Source of the DNA: Chitinophagaceae bacterium
GTDB lineage: Bacteria; Bacteroidota; Bacteroidia; Chitinophagales; Chitinophagaceae
Direction of reading: 5' to 3'
Assembly: GCA_947379895.1 (NCBI GenBank)
Contig: CANCPA010000031.1
Location: 1 to 33,348 of the forward strand
DNA: 33,348 nt
Below are positions 8,408-19,600 of the stretch, piece by piece (positions within the stretch are counted from its first letter, which is position 1; every line of letters begins with the position of its first letter). Made by a program: the position numbers and the translations under genes. Under the pieces are notes generated by a model. That model was given only the letters and a program-made list of their open reading frames with translations, was not told where the DNA came from and made no database searches.

Positions 8408-9160
8408 TTAGTCCATGATACTATTCGACTTACTTTCTTTTTTAAACATCTTCCTGTCTGCATAAAAAAGTAATGAAGTCTGAATGAAACTTTTATCTTT
8501 TTGCCCACCCGCAGCATTGTAGTCCGTTTGATTTAAATATCCCATTTGAAGTGTGAAAGAACTTGAAAACTGATAACCTAAACCTAGATAGTATCTGTTT
8601 CTTTCGAGATGAGGATTTGCATTACCTAAAAATAATTCGTCGAAAGCACTTAAAAAGAGTGTATTTGGAATAATAGAAGGGTGGTTAATGGCAAGAGTTG
8701 GATTAATTCTATAGCGTATCCGAGGCTTAAAATTGTTGTTTATCCATCTTTGTTCTAAGCGATATCTGTGTTCGATATTTAATTGATTATATCCGTTATT
8801 TAATGTGAATTGCTCCCAAGTTCTACATTCTTCGGTAGCAATTGGAGATTTGAAATTGCCAGAAAAATTATAGGTGGTATATCTGCCACCTCCAAAGAAA
8901 ATAGTACTGCGATATTTAGGAAAGTTATAAAACATTCCGGCTTTTAATTCATGATAATAAAAGTCGGTAAATAGATTCTGCGAACGAGTTTGGGTTTCTA
9001 ACCAAAGAGTAGTATGAGGGTTGAATTTATAATACAAATCAACAATATTCCAGGTGCCAACATTAGTAGTTTGTGCCGAGACGGTGAAGTAAAGTGCAAG
9101 AATAGTAACTGTAATTAACAGGCTTTTCCCTTTTTGTATAATTGGGACTATATTTCTCAT
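8408..9160 (-). CDS. DUF2490-family outer-membrane beta-barrel protein
   Basis: The 250-aa protein has an N-terminal signal peptide (hydrophobic stretch LLITVTILALYFTVSAQ, cleavage probably after the SAQ near residue 30). Alternating beta-strand patterns rich in aromatic residues follow, with features typical of DUF2490: GTWNIVDLYYKFNPHTTLWL, YHELKAGMFYNF, INNNFKPRIRYRI, YLGLGYQFSSSFTLQMGYL. The family is predicted to be outer-membrane barrels of unknown role. The mature N terminus (TTNVGTWN) fits. A -7 like box ends only 5 nt before the start codon, suggesting a leaderless mRNA. It is divergent from the potassium-channel gene. Confidence 0.82.
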   Translation of the reverse strand: MRNIVPIIQKGKSLLITVTILALYFTVSAQTTNVGTWNIVDLYYKFNPHTTLWLETQTRSQNLFTDFYYHELKAGMFYNFPKYRSTIFFGGGRYTTYNFSGNFKSPIATEECRTWEQFTLNNGYNQLNIEHRYRLEQRWINNNFKPRIRYRINPTLAINHPSIIPNTLFLSAFDELFLGNANPHLERNRYYLGLGYQFSSSFTLQMGYLNQTDYNAAGGQKDKSFIQTSLLFYADRKMFKKESKSNSIMD

Positions 9161-9165
9161 TCAGG

Positions 9166-9173
9166 CAAATTTA
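9166..9173 (-). promoter_or_regulatory. -7 promoter element for the DUF2490 gene
   Basis: The minus strand reads TAAATTTG, matching TAnnTTTG, with only five bases between its final G and the ATG. A TTTG at 9192-9189 is closer (15-nt spacer) than a standard -33 box, so the assignment is tentative. Confidence 0.4.
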
Positions 9174-9450
9174 AAAGAATATTATTATCAAATAAATTTA
9201 TATAAAATAAAACAACTAAAATATGGGTAGTATTTCTCCTGTTTTAAATTCAAGCTGATTGTTTCATTTTTCAAAAACTTGAAATCTATAAAAACGAGTT
9301 ATTATTACAATATAATTATTACATATTGCATAAAGACTGATTACTTTAAATTGAAAGAATTTGTGAAAATCAATTTTTAAAGACTATTTCAAATCGTTTA
9401 AAAAATAATTATCTATTGCCAAAATCATATTAAACATGATTAGTTTATTG

Positions 9451-9458
9451 TACTTTTG
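9451..9458 (+). promoter_or_regulatory. -7 promoter element for the potassium-channel gene
   Basis: TACTTTTG matches the TAnnTTTG consensus and lies 21 nt before the ATG at 9480. No clear -33 box is visible. Confidence 0.5.
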
Positions 9459-9479
9459 CCTTAATTAATAAACTAGACA

Positions 9480-10508
9480 ATGAGGCTACTGCCTTCAAAG
9501 AAAGTTCATCCCTTAATAATTTGGTTTGCCGTTATTGTTCTCATCAATATGTTGGGTGTAATAGGCTTTATGATTGTTGAAAATCTAAGCTTTTTCGATG
9601 CAGTATATATGACTGTAATTACAATTACTACAATAGGATATGGCGAGGTTAAACCCTTATCTCATAATGGAAGAGTATTCAATATCGTTTTTATTATCAC
9701 TTCATTTACTACAATTACTATTGCTCTTGCATGGCTGACCCGATACATTGCAAGTGGCGAAATGTTTATATATCTTAAAAATAGGAAGCTCATGAAAATG
9801 CTTGAAAATTTAAATAATCATGTTATTGTTTGTGGTTTTGGCAGAAATGGACAACAGGCGGCAAAGACATTGAAGAGTCATAAATTGCCTTTTGTTGCCA
9901 TAGATTACAGAGAAAAAAATATTGATGATTTCTTGAAAAATGACTCTAGTCTAATCTATATTAAAGGAGATGCTACCGACGATGCCTTACTTGTGCAAGC
10001 TGGAATTGATCGGGCAAAAGGGTTGATTTGTGCATTACCTACGGATGCCGATAATGTTTTTGTAGTGTTATCTGCAAGAGCGTTGAATCCGAAAATTCAG
10101 ATTATTAGTCGTTCTGCACAGGCAAGTTCTATTGCCAAATTAAAAAAAGCGGGGGCAGACAATGTAATCATGCCCGATAGAATTGCAGGGACACATATGG
10201 CCACTCTTTTATCTAAACCTGATGTTATAGAGTTTATCGATTATTTATCTGGAGAGGAGGGAGAGAGTATCAATATTGAGAGTGTTGCGTATGAACAATT
10301 GCATATTTCTATTCAAAATTCTACTTTGAAAGAAGTGATGGAATGGGAAAAAACAGGTATGACCTGCATTGGTGTAAAGGATAAAGACGGTAAATTTATC
10401 ATTAGTCCATCAGAAGATACGTTGATTAGCCCTGGAATGAAAGTTATTGTATTAGGCTCGAAAGAACAGATACGGAAAATGAAACACAATCTAATCAATG
10501 TTAAATAA
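9480..10508 (+). CDS. Two-TM potassium channel with RCK (TrkA-N/TrkA-C) domains
   Basis: The 342-aa protein has TM1 at about residues 10-33, a pore loop with the selectivity filter TTIGYGE (50-56), and TM2 at about 66-90. A cytosolic TrkA-N/RCK domain follows with the Rossmann glycine motif VCGFGRNG (117-124) and an acidic residue closing the next strand (Asp142 in AIDYRE). The C-terminal ~90 residues (about 250-342) match a TrkA-C/RCK_C fold. This is the MthK/Kch-like layout: a tetrameric inner-membrane K+ channel gated by a cytosolic ligand or ion. Met1 is well supported by the hydrophobic start and the -7 box upstream. It ends 168 bp before the giant gene, with no evident terminator between. 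Confidence 0.93.
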   Translation: MRLLPSKKVHPLIIWFAVIVLINMLGVIGFMIVENLSFFDAVYMTVITITTIGYGEVKPLSHNGRVFNIVFIITSFTTITIALAWLTRYIASGEMFIYLKNRKLMKMLENLNNHVIVCGFGRNGQQAAKTLKSHKLPFVAIDYREKNIDDFLKNDSSLIYIKGDATDDALLVQAGIDRAKGLICALPTDADNVFVVLSARALNPKIQIISRSAQASSIAKLKKAGADNVIMPDRIAGTHMATLLSKPDVIEFIDYLSGEEGESINIESVAYEQLHISIQNSTLKEVMEWEKTGMTCIGVKDKDGKFIISPSEDTLISPGMKVIVLGSKEQIRKMKHNLINVK

Positions 10509-10676
10509 GTTCTAAAATTATTTTCCAATATCATTAATGGTAAAAAGTAGATAAAGGTATTGTGTCGCTATTAATTCAAAAATACATACTATTCTTGCAG
10601 TCGTTTTGCGAAGTTGAATAGTAGCGTTCAGGCAGCAAAACATATTAATATAGTATCAATCAAAAAAATTATTATC

Positions 10677-13600
10677 ATGAAAAGTAAAATTTTACTCTTT
10701 TTGCTTGTTTCTTTCTGTTTTAGCTTAAACATTTTTGCTCAAACGGCTTCTCCTTCCTTTATAGGTGGTGCAAATCAGTCGTTAACTATTTGTGAAAATG
10801 CAAGCAGTTATGTCATAGACAGTTATTTTTCTACTTATGATAATACAAATGGGTTGACTTTAACATATTCAATAGTTACACCTCCGATTCATGGAACGCT
10901 ACACGGTTTTCCTGGTTCAGGAAGTAGTAATAGCGGTGTTTTTAATCCTTCAGGGTTTAATTATTCTCCTACTACAGGATATAGTGGTTCAGATAATTTT
11001 CAGATAAGAGTTTCTGATGGTATTTCAAGTGCTATTACTTCGGTTAGTGTAACTATTAATACGCTTCCTACGATTTCTGCAATTACGGGAACTCCTTATG
11101 TCTGTGGCGCAAATTCATCAACACTAAGTAATGCCTCTACGGGGGGTAAATGGACTAGTAATTCAATAAATGCAACAGTTGATAGCCTTACAGGTGTGGT
11201 TACGGGTGCATATGTTGGATCTGCCACTATAACTTATACGGTAACGAATGCGAGTGGTTGTTCTGCGACTGCTTCAACCAATTTCGTTGTTAGTGGTACA
11301 CCACTAGTTGCATCAATCACTGGTACTGGGACTGTTTGCGTAGGGTTAACTACAACTCTAGCAGATGCTACAGCTAATGGAGTTTGGAGTAGTAGTAATA
11401 CAAATGCTGCCACAGTAAATTCGAGTGGGGTAGTTACGGGTGTAGCTGCAGGTGCAGGTGGGGCCACTATTTCCTATACAATAACCAATTCTTACGGTTG
11501 TAGTGGAGCTTCTACAAGAAATGTAACGGTAAGCAATAGTCCTACGGTTAATGCAATCACTGCTGCAGTAACAAAAGTGTGTGTTGGTAGTACCATTACA
11601 ATGACAGATAATACTTTTGGAGGTACTTGGTCGAGTAGCAATACTGCCCTTGCAACAGTAGTTTCTAGAGGAGGGTTCCCATCTACTGCAACTATTACCG
11701 GTGTTTCTGCAGGTACTGATACTATTCTTTATACTACCACAAATGGAAACGGTTGTTCTGCTTCTAGTAAAGTAGCAATTACTGTTGGTGCAATTCCTGT
11801 GGTTGGAGCAATTAATGGTACAAAAACAGTTTGTGCAAAATCAACTACACAATTATCAAATACAACTTCGGGAGGTGTTTGGACAACAAGTAGTGCTGCT
11901 ATTGCAACAGTGAGTTTAAGTGGATTAGTAACAGGTGTTACTGCAGGAAATGCAACAATAACTTATACAGTTACAAATGCTACCGGATGTTCTACTGCTG
12001 TTACAACTACTGTTACAGTGGTTGCAGCACCTGTAGTTGCGGCAATTACAGGTACTAATACAACTTGCGTAGGATCAACTACAACATTAGCTGATGCCAC
12101 AGCAGGTGGAACTTGGACAAGTAGTAATGACGCAATTGCAACAGTTAATACTACGGGAACTGTTACAGGAAATGCATTTGGTACTGATACTATCTATTAT
12201 ACAGTTACGGGGCCCTCTTGTAATACTACAGTGTCATATCCCGTTACAGTAAGTTCAGGAATTGTTGTACCTGCAATTGGTGGCGTATCTTCAGTTTGTA
12301 CAGGTTCTACTGCAACACTTACAGATGCTACAAACGGTGGAGTATGGTCGAGTAGTAATACGGCTGTTGCCACAGTCAATGCAAGTGGTGTGGTTACTCC
12401 TGTTGCGATAGGTTTGACTGTTATAAAATATACTTTAGGTATTGGTACATGTACAGGAAGTGCTATTAAGAATGTAACTATAAACGCTACTCCAGTATTG
12501 ACTGATAATAATATTGTTTCTACAACAATCTGTTCTTCCGATTCAGTTTTATTGACAAATACTACAAGTGGTGGTGTTTGGTCAACTAATAATGCAGCTG
12601 TAGCAACAGTTAGTCAAACTGGATTAGTGAAAGGTGTGTCAGCAACAACACTAACTACTGGAATTGTTTATACTGTCACAAATGCTTACGGTTGTTCTGC
12701 TACTAAATCTAGTAATATTACAGTAAATGCTAAACCTGCTGCCTTTACTATTACTGGTACAAATGCAACATGTATAGGAACATCCACTGGATATTCCACA
12801 TCAGGAAATGGTGGTGCATGGGCAACAAGTAATAGTGCAGTTCTTCGGTTAACAAATACTGGTAATAATGCAACAATTACGGGGTTAACAGCAGGTAATT
12901 CTACTGTATCCTATACAGTTTCTAATGGTGTTTGCTCTACAGTAAGTTCAACGGTGGTTACTGTGGGTGCTACAGTAACTGTTTCTCCAATTCAAGGTGC
13001 TTCAACTGTTTGTGTGGGTACAAATAGTACGTACACCGACTCTACTACAGGTTCTGGATTAGGAGGCGCTGCTTGGAGTGTGATTAATGGAACTGGTACA
13101 GCTACAATTGGTGGAACAGGTGCATTGTCGCCAAGTACTGCAGGAACAGTAACTGTAAAATATACTTATACTAGAGGCGCCTGTACAGGTTCTGATTCTA
13201 AGGTAGTTACGATATATCCCGTGCCAACAGTATCTGCAATAACAGGAACAACCACAGTTTGTGTTGGTAATACAACCACACTTTCAGATGGGACTTCTGG
13301 TGGAAAATGGTCTAGCGGTAATACTGCGCAATTGGTAATAGATTCATTAACTGGTGTTGCAACTGGTGTAGCGAGGTCTTTTGCTGGCGTTACAGTTACC
13401 TATAAATATACGAATGCAGGAGGTTGTAGTGCATCTGCTAGTACATCAGTAACTGTAAATGCAGGAACAGTACTTCGTGCAAATACGGGTACTACATCTT
13501 TGTGTGCTGGCTCAACTACTACATTAGCAAATACAACTGCAGGAGGAACATGGTCGAGTAGTAATACTGCAATTGCTACAGTAAATGGTTCAGGAGTTGT

Positions 13601-16600
13601 AAGTGGCGTTGCTGCGGGTACAGTAGTGATTCAATATCTTATTACCACAGGAGGTTGTCCTAGTTATGCAAATAGTACAATAACAGTGAATGCATTACCA
13701 ACTGTATTGGCAACAACAGGAAATTCTTCTTCCTGTGCCGGAAGTGCAACTGCGTTAGTTAATTCTTCAACAATACCTACAGGAGGAACAGGTATTTGGA
13801 GTAGTACCAATACATCGTTAGCAACTGTTTCAGCAACAGGAATTGTGACAACAATTGCTGCTGGTATTGATACTATTAATTATAAAGTTACCAATACAAA
13901 TACGGGTTGTACAAATACAGCTATTCTTCCTTTTACTATTAATGCAAATCCGGTAGTAGCTGCTATTTCAAGTGCAGGAACAACAGTTTGTGTGGGAAGT
14001 ACTCTCGCTTTGACTGATGCTACAAGTGGTGGTACTTGGGGAATAAATGATACTTCTTTAGCAAAAATATCTGCAAGTGGAGTCGTTTCTGGAAATAAAG
14101 TTGGTGATGTAGTGGTAACTTATACTGTTTCTAAAAATGGTTGTACTACAATCGTTTATGGAAATGGAACCGTAGAACCATTGCCTGTAGTAGCAGCAAT
14201 TACTGGAACTACTACTCTTTGTCAAGCTAGTACATCAAAATTATCAAGTACTACAACGGGAGGTGTTTGGACAAGTAGCGATACTTCAATTGCAAAAGTA
14301 GATGCTGCAGGTACGCTAACAGGAATTGGTGCGGGTAATGCGACAATTACTTATACAGTAACGAGTATTTATGGTTGTGTTACTGCTGTAACTACAACTG
14401 TAAAAATAAATCCTCTACCTGTAGTTGCTGCAATCACAGGAAACGCTGCCATTTGTTTTGGAGGAACTCAAACTTTGGGTGAAACAACAACAGGTGGTGT
14501 TTGGTCAAGTGTGAATACTTCAATTGCAAACATTAATAACACTGGTTTATTTACACCTGTTACAATAGGCGTTGATACCATTAATTATACTGTTACCAAT
14601 TTATTCAATTGTATAACGACTGTTTCAAAAGTCATTACCATCAATGCTACTCCTGTTGCATCATTTACGGTAAATAAAGTCTCTCAATGCCTTAGTGGTA
14701 ATTTGTTTGTTTTCAATAATACGAGTACAATAAGTGCAGGTTCAATTACTTATTCATGGACAATAGATGGCAAAAACTTTACCACTACAAGTCCTACCTA
14801 TACTTTTGCTATTGCAGGAAAATATATAGTGAAATTAGTGGTGACAAGTGGAACAGGTTGTACGGACAGTGTATCACAAACAATTACTGTCAATCCTCAA
14901 CCTGTACCAACCTTTACTATTAATAATGCAAATCAATGTTTAACAGGAAACAGTTTTGTATTGACAAATGGCAGTACAATAGCTAGTGGAACTGAAACTT
15001 TTAGTTGGAATTATGGAGATGGAACGGCAGTTTCAACAACTACAAATCCTACACATGCCTATACTAAGGCTGGTTCATATTCTATTGTATTGACTGCTAC
15101 TAGTGATAGTAGTTGTGTGGATAGTACTAGTCAAATAGTTACCCTAACTGCAAATGTTACGCCTACTGTTTCAATCAGTGCATCAGCAACAAGTATTTGT
15201 GCTGGTACTTCAGTTACGTTTACTGCAACGCCTGTAAATGGTGGAACCACTCCTGCTTATCAATGGAAAAAGAACGGCGTTATTGTAGGAACAAATTCAA
15301 GTGTATATAGCAATAATAGTCTTGCAAATGGAGAAGTAATTACTTGTGTTTTAACAAGCAATGTAACCTGTGTGACAGCATCAACTGCAACAAGTAATTC
15401 TGTTACAATGGCAGTAGCACAATATGCTACTCCTTCAGTAAGTATTAGTGCAACTTCAACTACAATTTGTACAGGGACAAGTGTAACATTTACTGCAACT
15501 CCTTCAAATGGTGGGGTTACTCCTGCCTATCAATGGCAGAAGAATGGAGTTAATGTAGGAACTAATTCTACTACCTATACGATAGCGTCTTTGGTGGATA
15601 ATGATAAGATTACTTGTATTTTGACTAGCAGTGTTACTTGTGTAACCTCAAAGACAGCTACAAGCAATACAGTAACGATAACTGTAAATCAACCTACAAC
15701 TTCAACTACAAATGCAAGCATCTGTGCCGGTGGTTCATATAGTTTCAATGGTACTACATACACGACAGCAGGTACTTATGTTGCTCATTTAACAAACTCA
15801 GTTGGTTGTGATAGTGCTGCTACTTTAAACTTAACAGTTAAGTCACTCAGTACAAGTACTACAAATGCAAGTATCTGTGCCGGCGGTTCTTACACCTTCA
15901 ATGGTACAGCTTACACTACAGCAGGAACTTACGTTGCACATCTAACAAATGCGGTAGGATGTGATAGTGCTGCTACTTTGGTTCTTACTATCAAATCACT
16001 TAGTACAAGTACTACAAATGCAAGCATCTGTGCTGGCGGTTCTTACACTTTTAATGGTACTACCTATACTAAAGCAGGAACTTACATTGCTCATCTAACA
16101 AATGCGGTTGGTTGTGATAGTGCCGCTACACTGAACTTAACAATCAAGGCATTGAGTACAAGCACTACAAATGCAAGTATCTGTGCAGGCGCAAGCTATA
16201 CATTTAATGGTACTGCTTATACTACAGCAGGTACCTATGTTGCACATTTGACAAACTCAGTAGGTTGTGATAGTACTGCTACGCTGAACTTAACAGTTAA
16301 GGCACTCAGTACAAGTACTACAAATGCAAGTATCTGTGCTGGCGGTTCTTATACCTTCAATGGTACAGCTTACACTACAGCAGGAACTTACGTTGCACAT
16401 CTAACAAATGCAGTAGGATGTGATAGTGCTGCTACTTTGGTTCTAACTATAAAAGCATTGAGTACAAGCACCACAAATGCAAGCATCTGTGCCGGAGGTT
16501 CATATAGTTTCAATGGTACTTCCTACACTACAGCAGGAACTTATGTTGCTCATCTGACAAATGCAGTAGGTTGTGATAGTACTGCTACGCTGAACTTAAC

Positions 16601-19600
16601 AGTTAAGGCACTCAGTACAAGTACTACAAATGCAAGTATCTGTGCAGGAGCAAGCTATACATTTAATGGTACTACTTACACTACAGCAGGAACATATGTT
16701 GCTCATTTAACAAATGCGGTTGGTTGTGATAGTGCTGCTACATTAAACTTAACAATTAAGGCACTCAGTACAAGTACTACAAATGCAAGCATCTGTGCCG
16801 GAGCAAGCTATACGTTTAATGGTACTGCTTATACTACAGCAGGTACTTATGTTGCTCATCTGACAAATGCAGTAGGTTGTGATAGTGCCGCTACTTTAAA
16901 CTTAACAATTAAGGCATTGAGTACAAGCACCACAAATGCAAGTATCTGTGCAGGCGGTTCTTATAGTTTTAATGGTACTACCTACACGAAGGCAGGTAGC
17001 TACGTTGCACATCTGACAAATGCGGTTGGTTGTGATAGTGCTGCTACTTTGGTTCTTACTATCAAATCACTGAGTACAAGCACTACAAATGCAAGTATCT
17101 GTGCAGGAGCAAGCTATACCTTTAATGGTACTGCTTATACTACAGCAGGTACTTATGTTGCTCATCTGACAAATGCGGTTGGTTGTGATAGTGCCGCTAC
17201 GCTGAACTTAACAATTAAGGCACTCAGTACAAGTACTACAAATGCAAGCATCTGTGCAGGAGCAAGCTATTCATTTAATGGTACTACCTACACGAAGGCA
17301 GGTAGCTACGTTGCACATCTAACAAATGCAGTTGGTTGTGATAGTGCTGCTACGCTAAACTTAACAATCAAGGCACTCAGTACAAGTACTACAAATGCAA
17401 GTATTTGTGCAGGAGCAAGCTATACCTTTAATGGTACTGCTTATACTACAGCAGGTACCTATGTTGCACATTTGACAAACTCAGTTGGTTGTGATAGTGC
17501 TGCTACACTAAACTTAACAATCAAGGCACTCAGTACAAGTACTACAAATGCAAGCATCTGTGCTGGCGGTTCTTACAGTTTCAATGGAACAGCTTACACA
17601 ACAGCAGGAACTTACATTGTACATCTAACAAATGCGGTTGGTTGTGATAGTGCCGCTACACTGAACTTAACAGTGAAGGCATTGAGTACAAGCACTACAA
17701 ATGCAAGCATCTGTTCAGGAGCTAGCTATTCATTTAATGGTACTACCTACACGAAGTCAGGTAGCTACGTTGCACATCTAACAAATGCAGTAGGATGTGA
17801 TAGTGCTGCTACTTTAAACTTAACAGTTAAGGCACTCAGTTCAAGTACTACAAATGCAAGTATCTGTGCGGGCGGTTCTTATAGTTTTAATGGTACTACC
17901 TACACGAAGGCAGGTAGCTACGTTGCACATCTGACAAATGCGGTTGGTTGTGATAGTGCTGCTACGCTAAACTTAACAATCAAGGCACTCAGTACAAGCA
18001 CTACAAATGCAAGTATTTGTGCAGGAGCAAGCTATACCTTTAATGGTATTGCTTATACTACAGCAGGTACCTATGTTGCACATTTGACAAACTCAGTTGG
18101 TTGTGATAGTGCTGCTACGCTAAACTTGACAGTGAAGGCACTCAGTACAAGTACTACAAATGCAAGCATATGTGCAGGAGCAAGCTATACCTTCAATGGT
18201 ACTACATACACTACAGCAGGAACTTATGTTGCTCATTTGACAAATGCAGTAGGATGTGATAGTGCTGCTAGATTAAACTTAACAATTAAGGTAGTGAGTA
18301 CAAGCACTACAAATGCAAGCATATGTGCAGGGTCAAGCTATATATTTAATGGTACTACATACACTACAGCAGGTACTTACGTTGCTCATTTGACAAATGC
18401 AGTTGGATGTGATAGTGCTGCTACACTAAACTTAACATTGAAGGCACTCAGTACAAGTACTACAAATGCAAGCATCTGTGCAGGCGGTTCATATACATTT
18501 AATGGAACTACTTACACTACAGCAGGAACTTATGTTGCACATTTGACAAATGCAGTAGGATGTGATAGTGCTGCTACGTTAAACTTAACAATTAAGGCAT
18601 TGAGTACAAGTACCACAAATGCAAGCATCTGTGCAGGAGCAAGCTATACCTTTAATGGTACAGCATATACTACAGCAGGTACTTACGTTGCACATCTAAC
18701 AAATGCAGTTGGTTGTGATAGTGCTGCTACGCTAAACCTAGCAATTAAGGCACTCAGTACAAGCACTACAAATGCAAGTATCTGCGCTGGAGCAAGCTAT
18801 ACATTCAATGGTACTACTTACACTACCGCAGGAACGTACGTGGCACATTTGACAAATGCAGTAGGATGTGATAGTGCTGCTACTTTGGTTCTAACAATTA
18901 AGGCATTGAGTACAAGCACTACAAATGCAAGTATCTGTGCAGGCAGTTCTTATACCTTTAATGGTACTACCTACACTCAAGCAGGTAGCTACGTTGCACA
19001 TTTAACAAATTCTGTAGGTTGTGACAGTGCTGCTACGCTAAACCTATCAATCAAGGCATTGAGTACAAGTACCTCAAATGTAAGTATTTGTGCAGGGGCA
19101 AGCTATATCTTCAATGGTTCTACTTACACTACTGCAGGAACTTATGTGGCTCATTTAACGAATGCAGTAGGTTGTGATAGTGCCGCAACTCTAAACTTAA
19201 CAATTAAGGCTTTGAGTACAAGCACTACAAATGCAAGTATCTGTGCAGGTGCAAGCTATACCTTTAATGGTTCTACCTACACTACAGCAGGAACTTATGT
19301 TGCTCATCTGACAAATGCGGTTGGTTGTGATAGTGCTGCTACTTTGGTTCTAACTAATAAGGCCTTGAGTACAAGCACTACAAATGCAAATATCTGTGCT
19401 GGAGCTAGCTATACATTCAATGGAACAGCTTATACTATAGCAGGTACTTATGTTGCTCATTTAACAAATGCGGTTGGTTGTGATAGTGCTGCTACTTTGG
19501 TTCTAACTATTAAGGCCTTGAGTACAAGCACTACAAATGCAAGTATCTGTGCAGGAGCAAGCTATACGTTTAATGGTACTACCTATACTAAAGCAGGAAC

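Larger units (their letters stand above)
9161..9479. other. Divergent promoter region between DUF2490 and potassium-channel genes
   Basis: 319 bp of very AT-rich sequence without a gene. It holds one -7 box facing each way (9166-9173 minus and 9451-9458 plus). No other structure is seen. Confidence 0.6.

Noticed and set aside
10614-10676. TTG start 63 bp upstream for the giant gene
   Set aside because: The 21 extra residues would precede the signal peptide; the ATG at 10677 places the Lys-rich signal start correctly.
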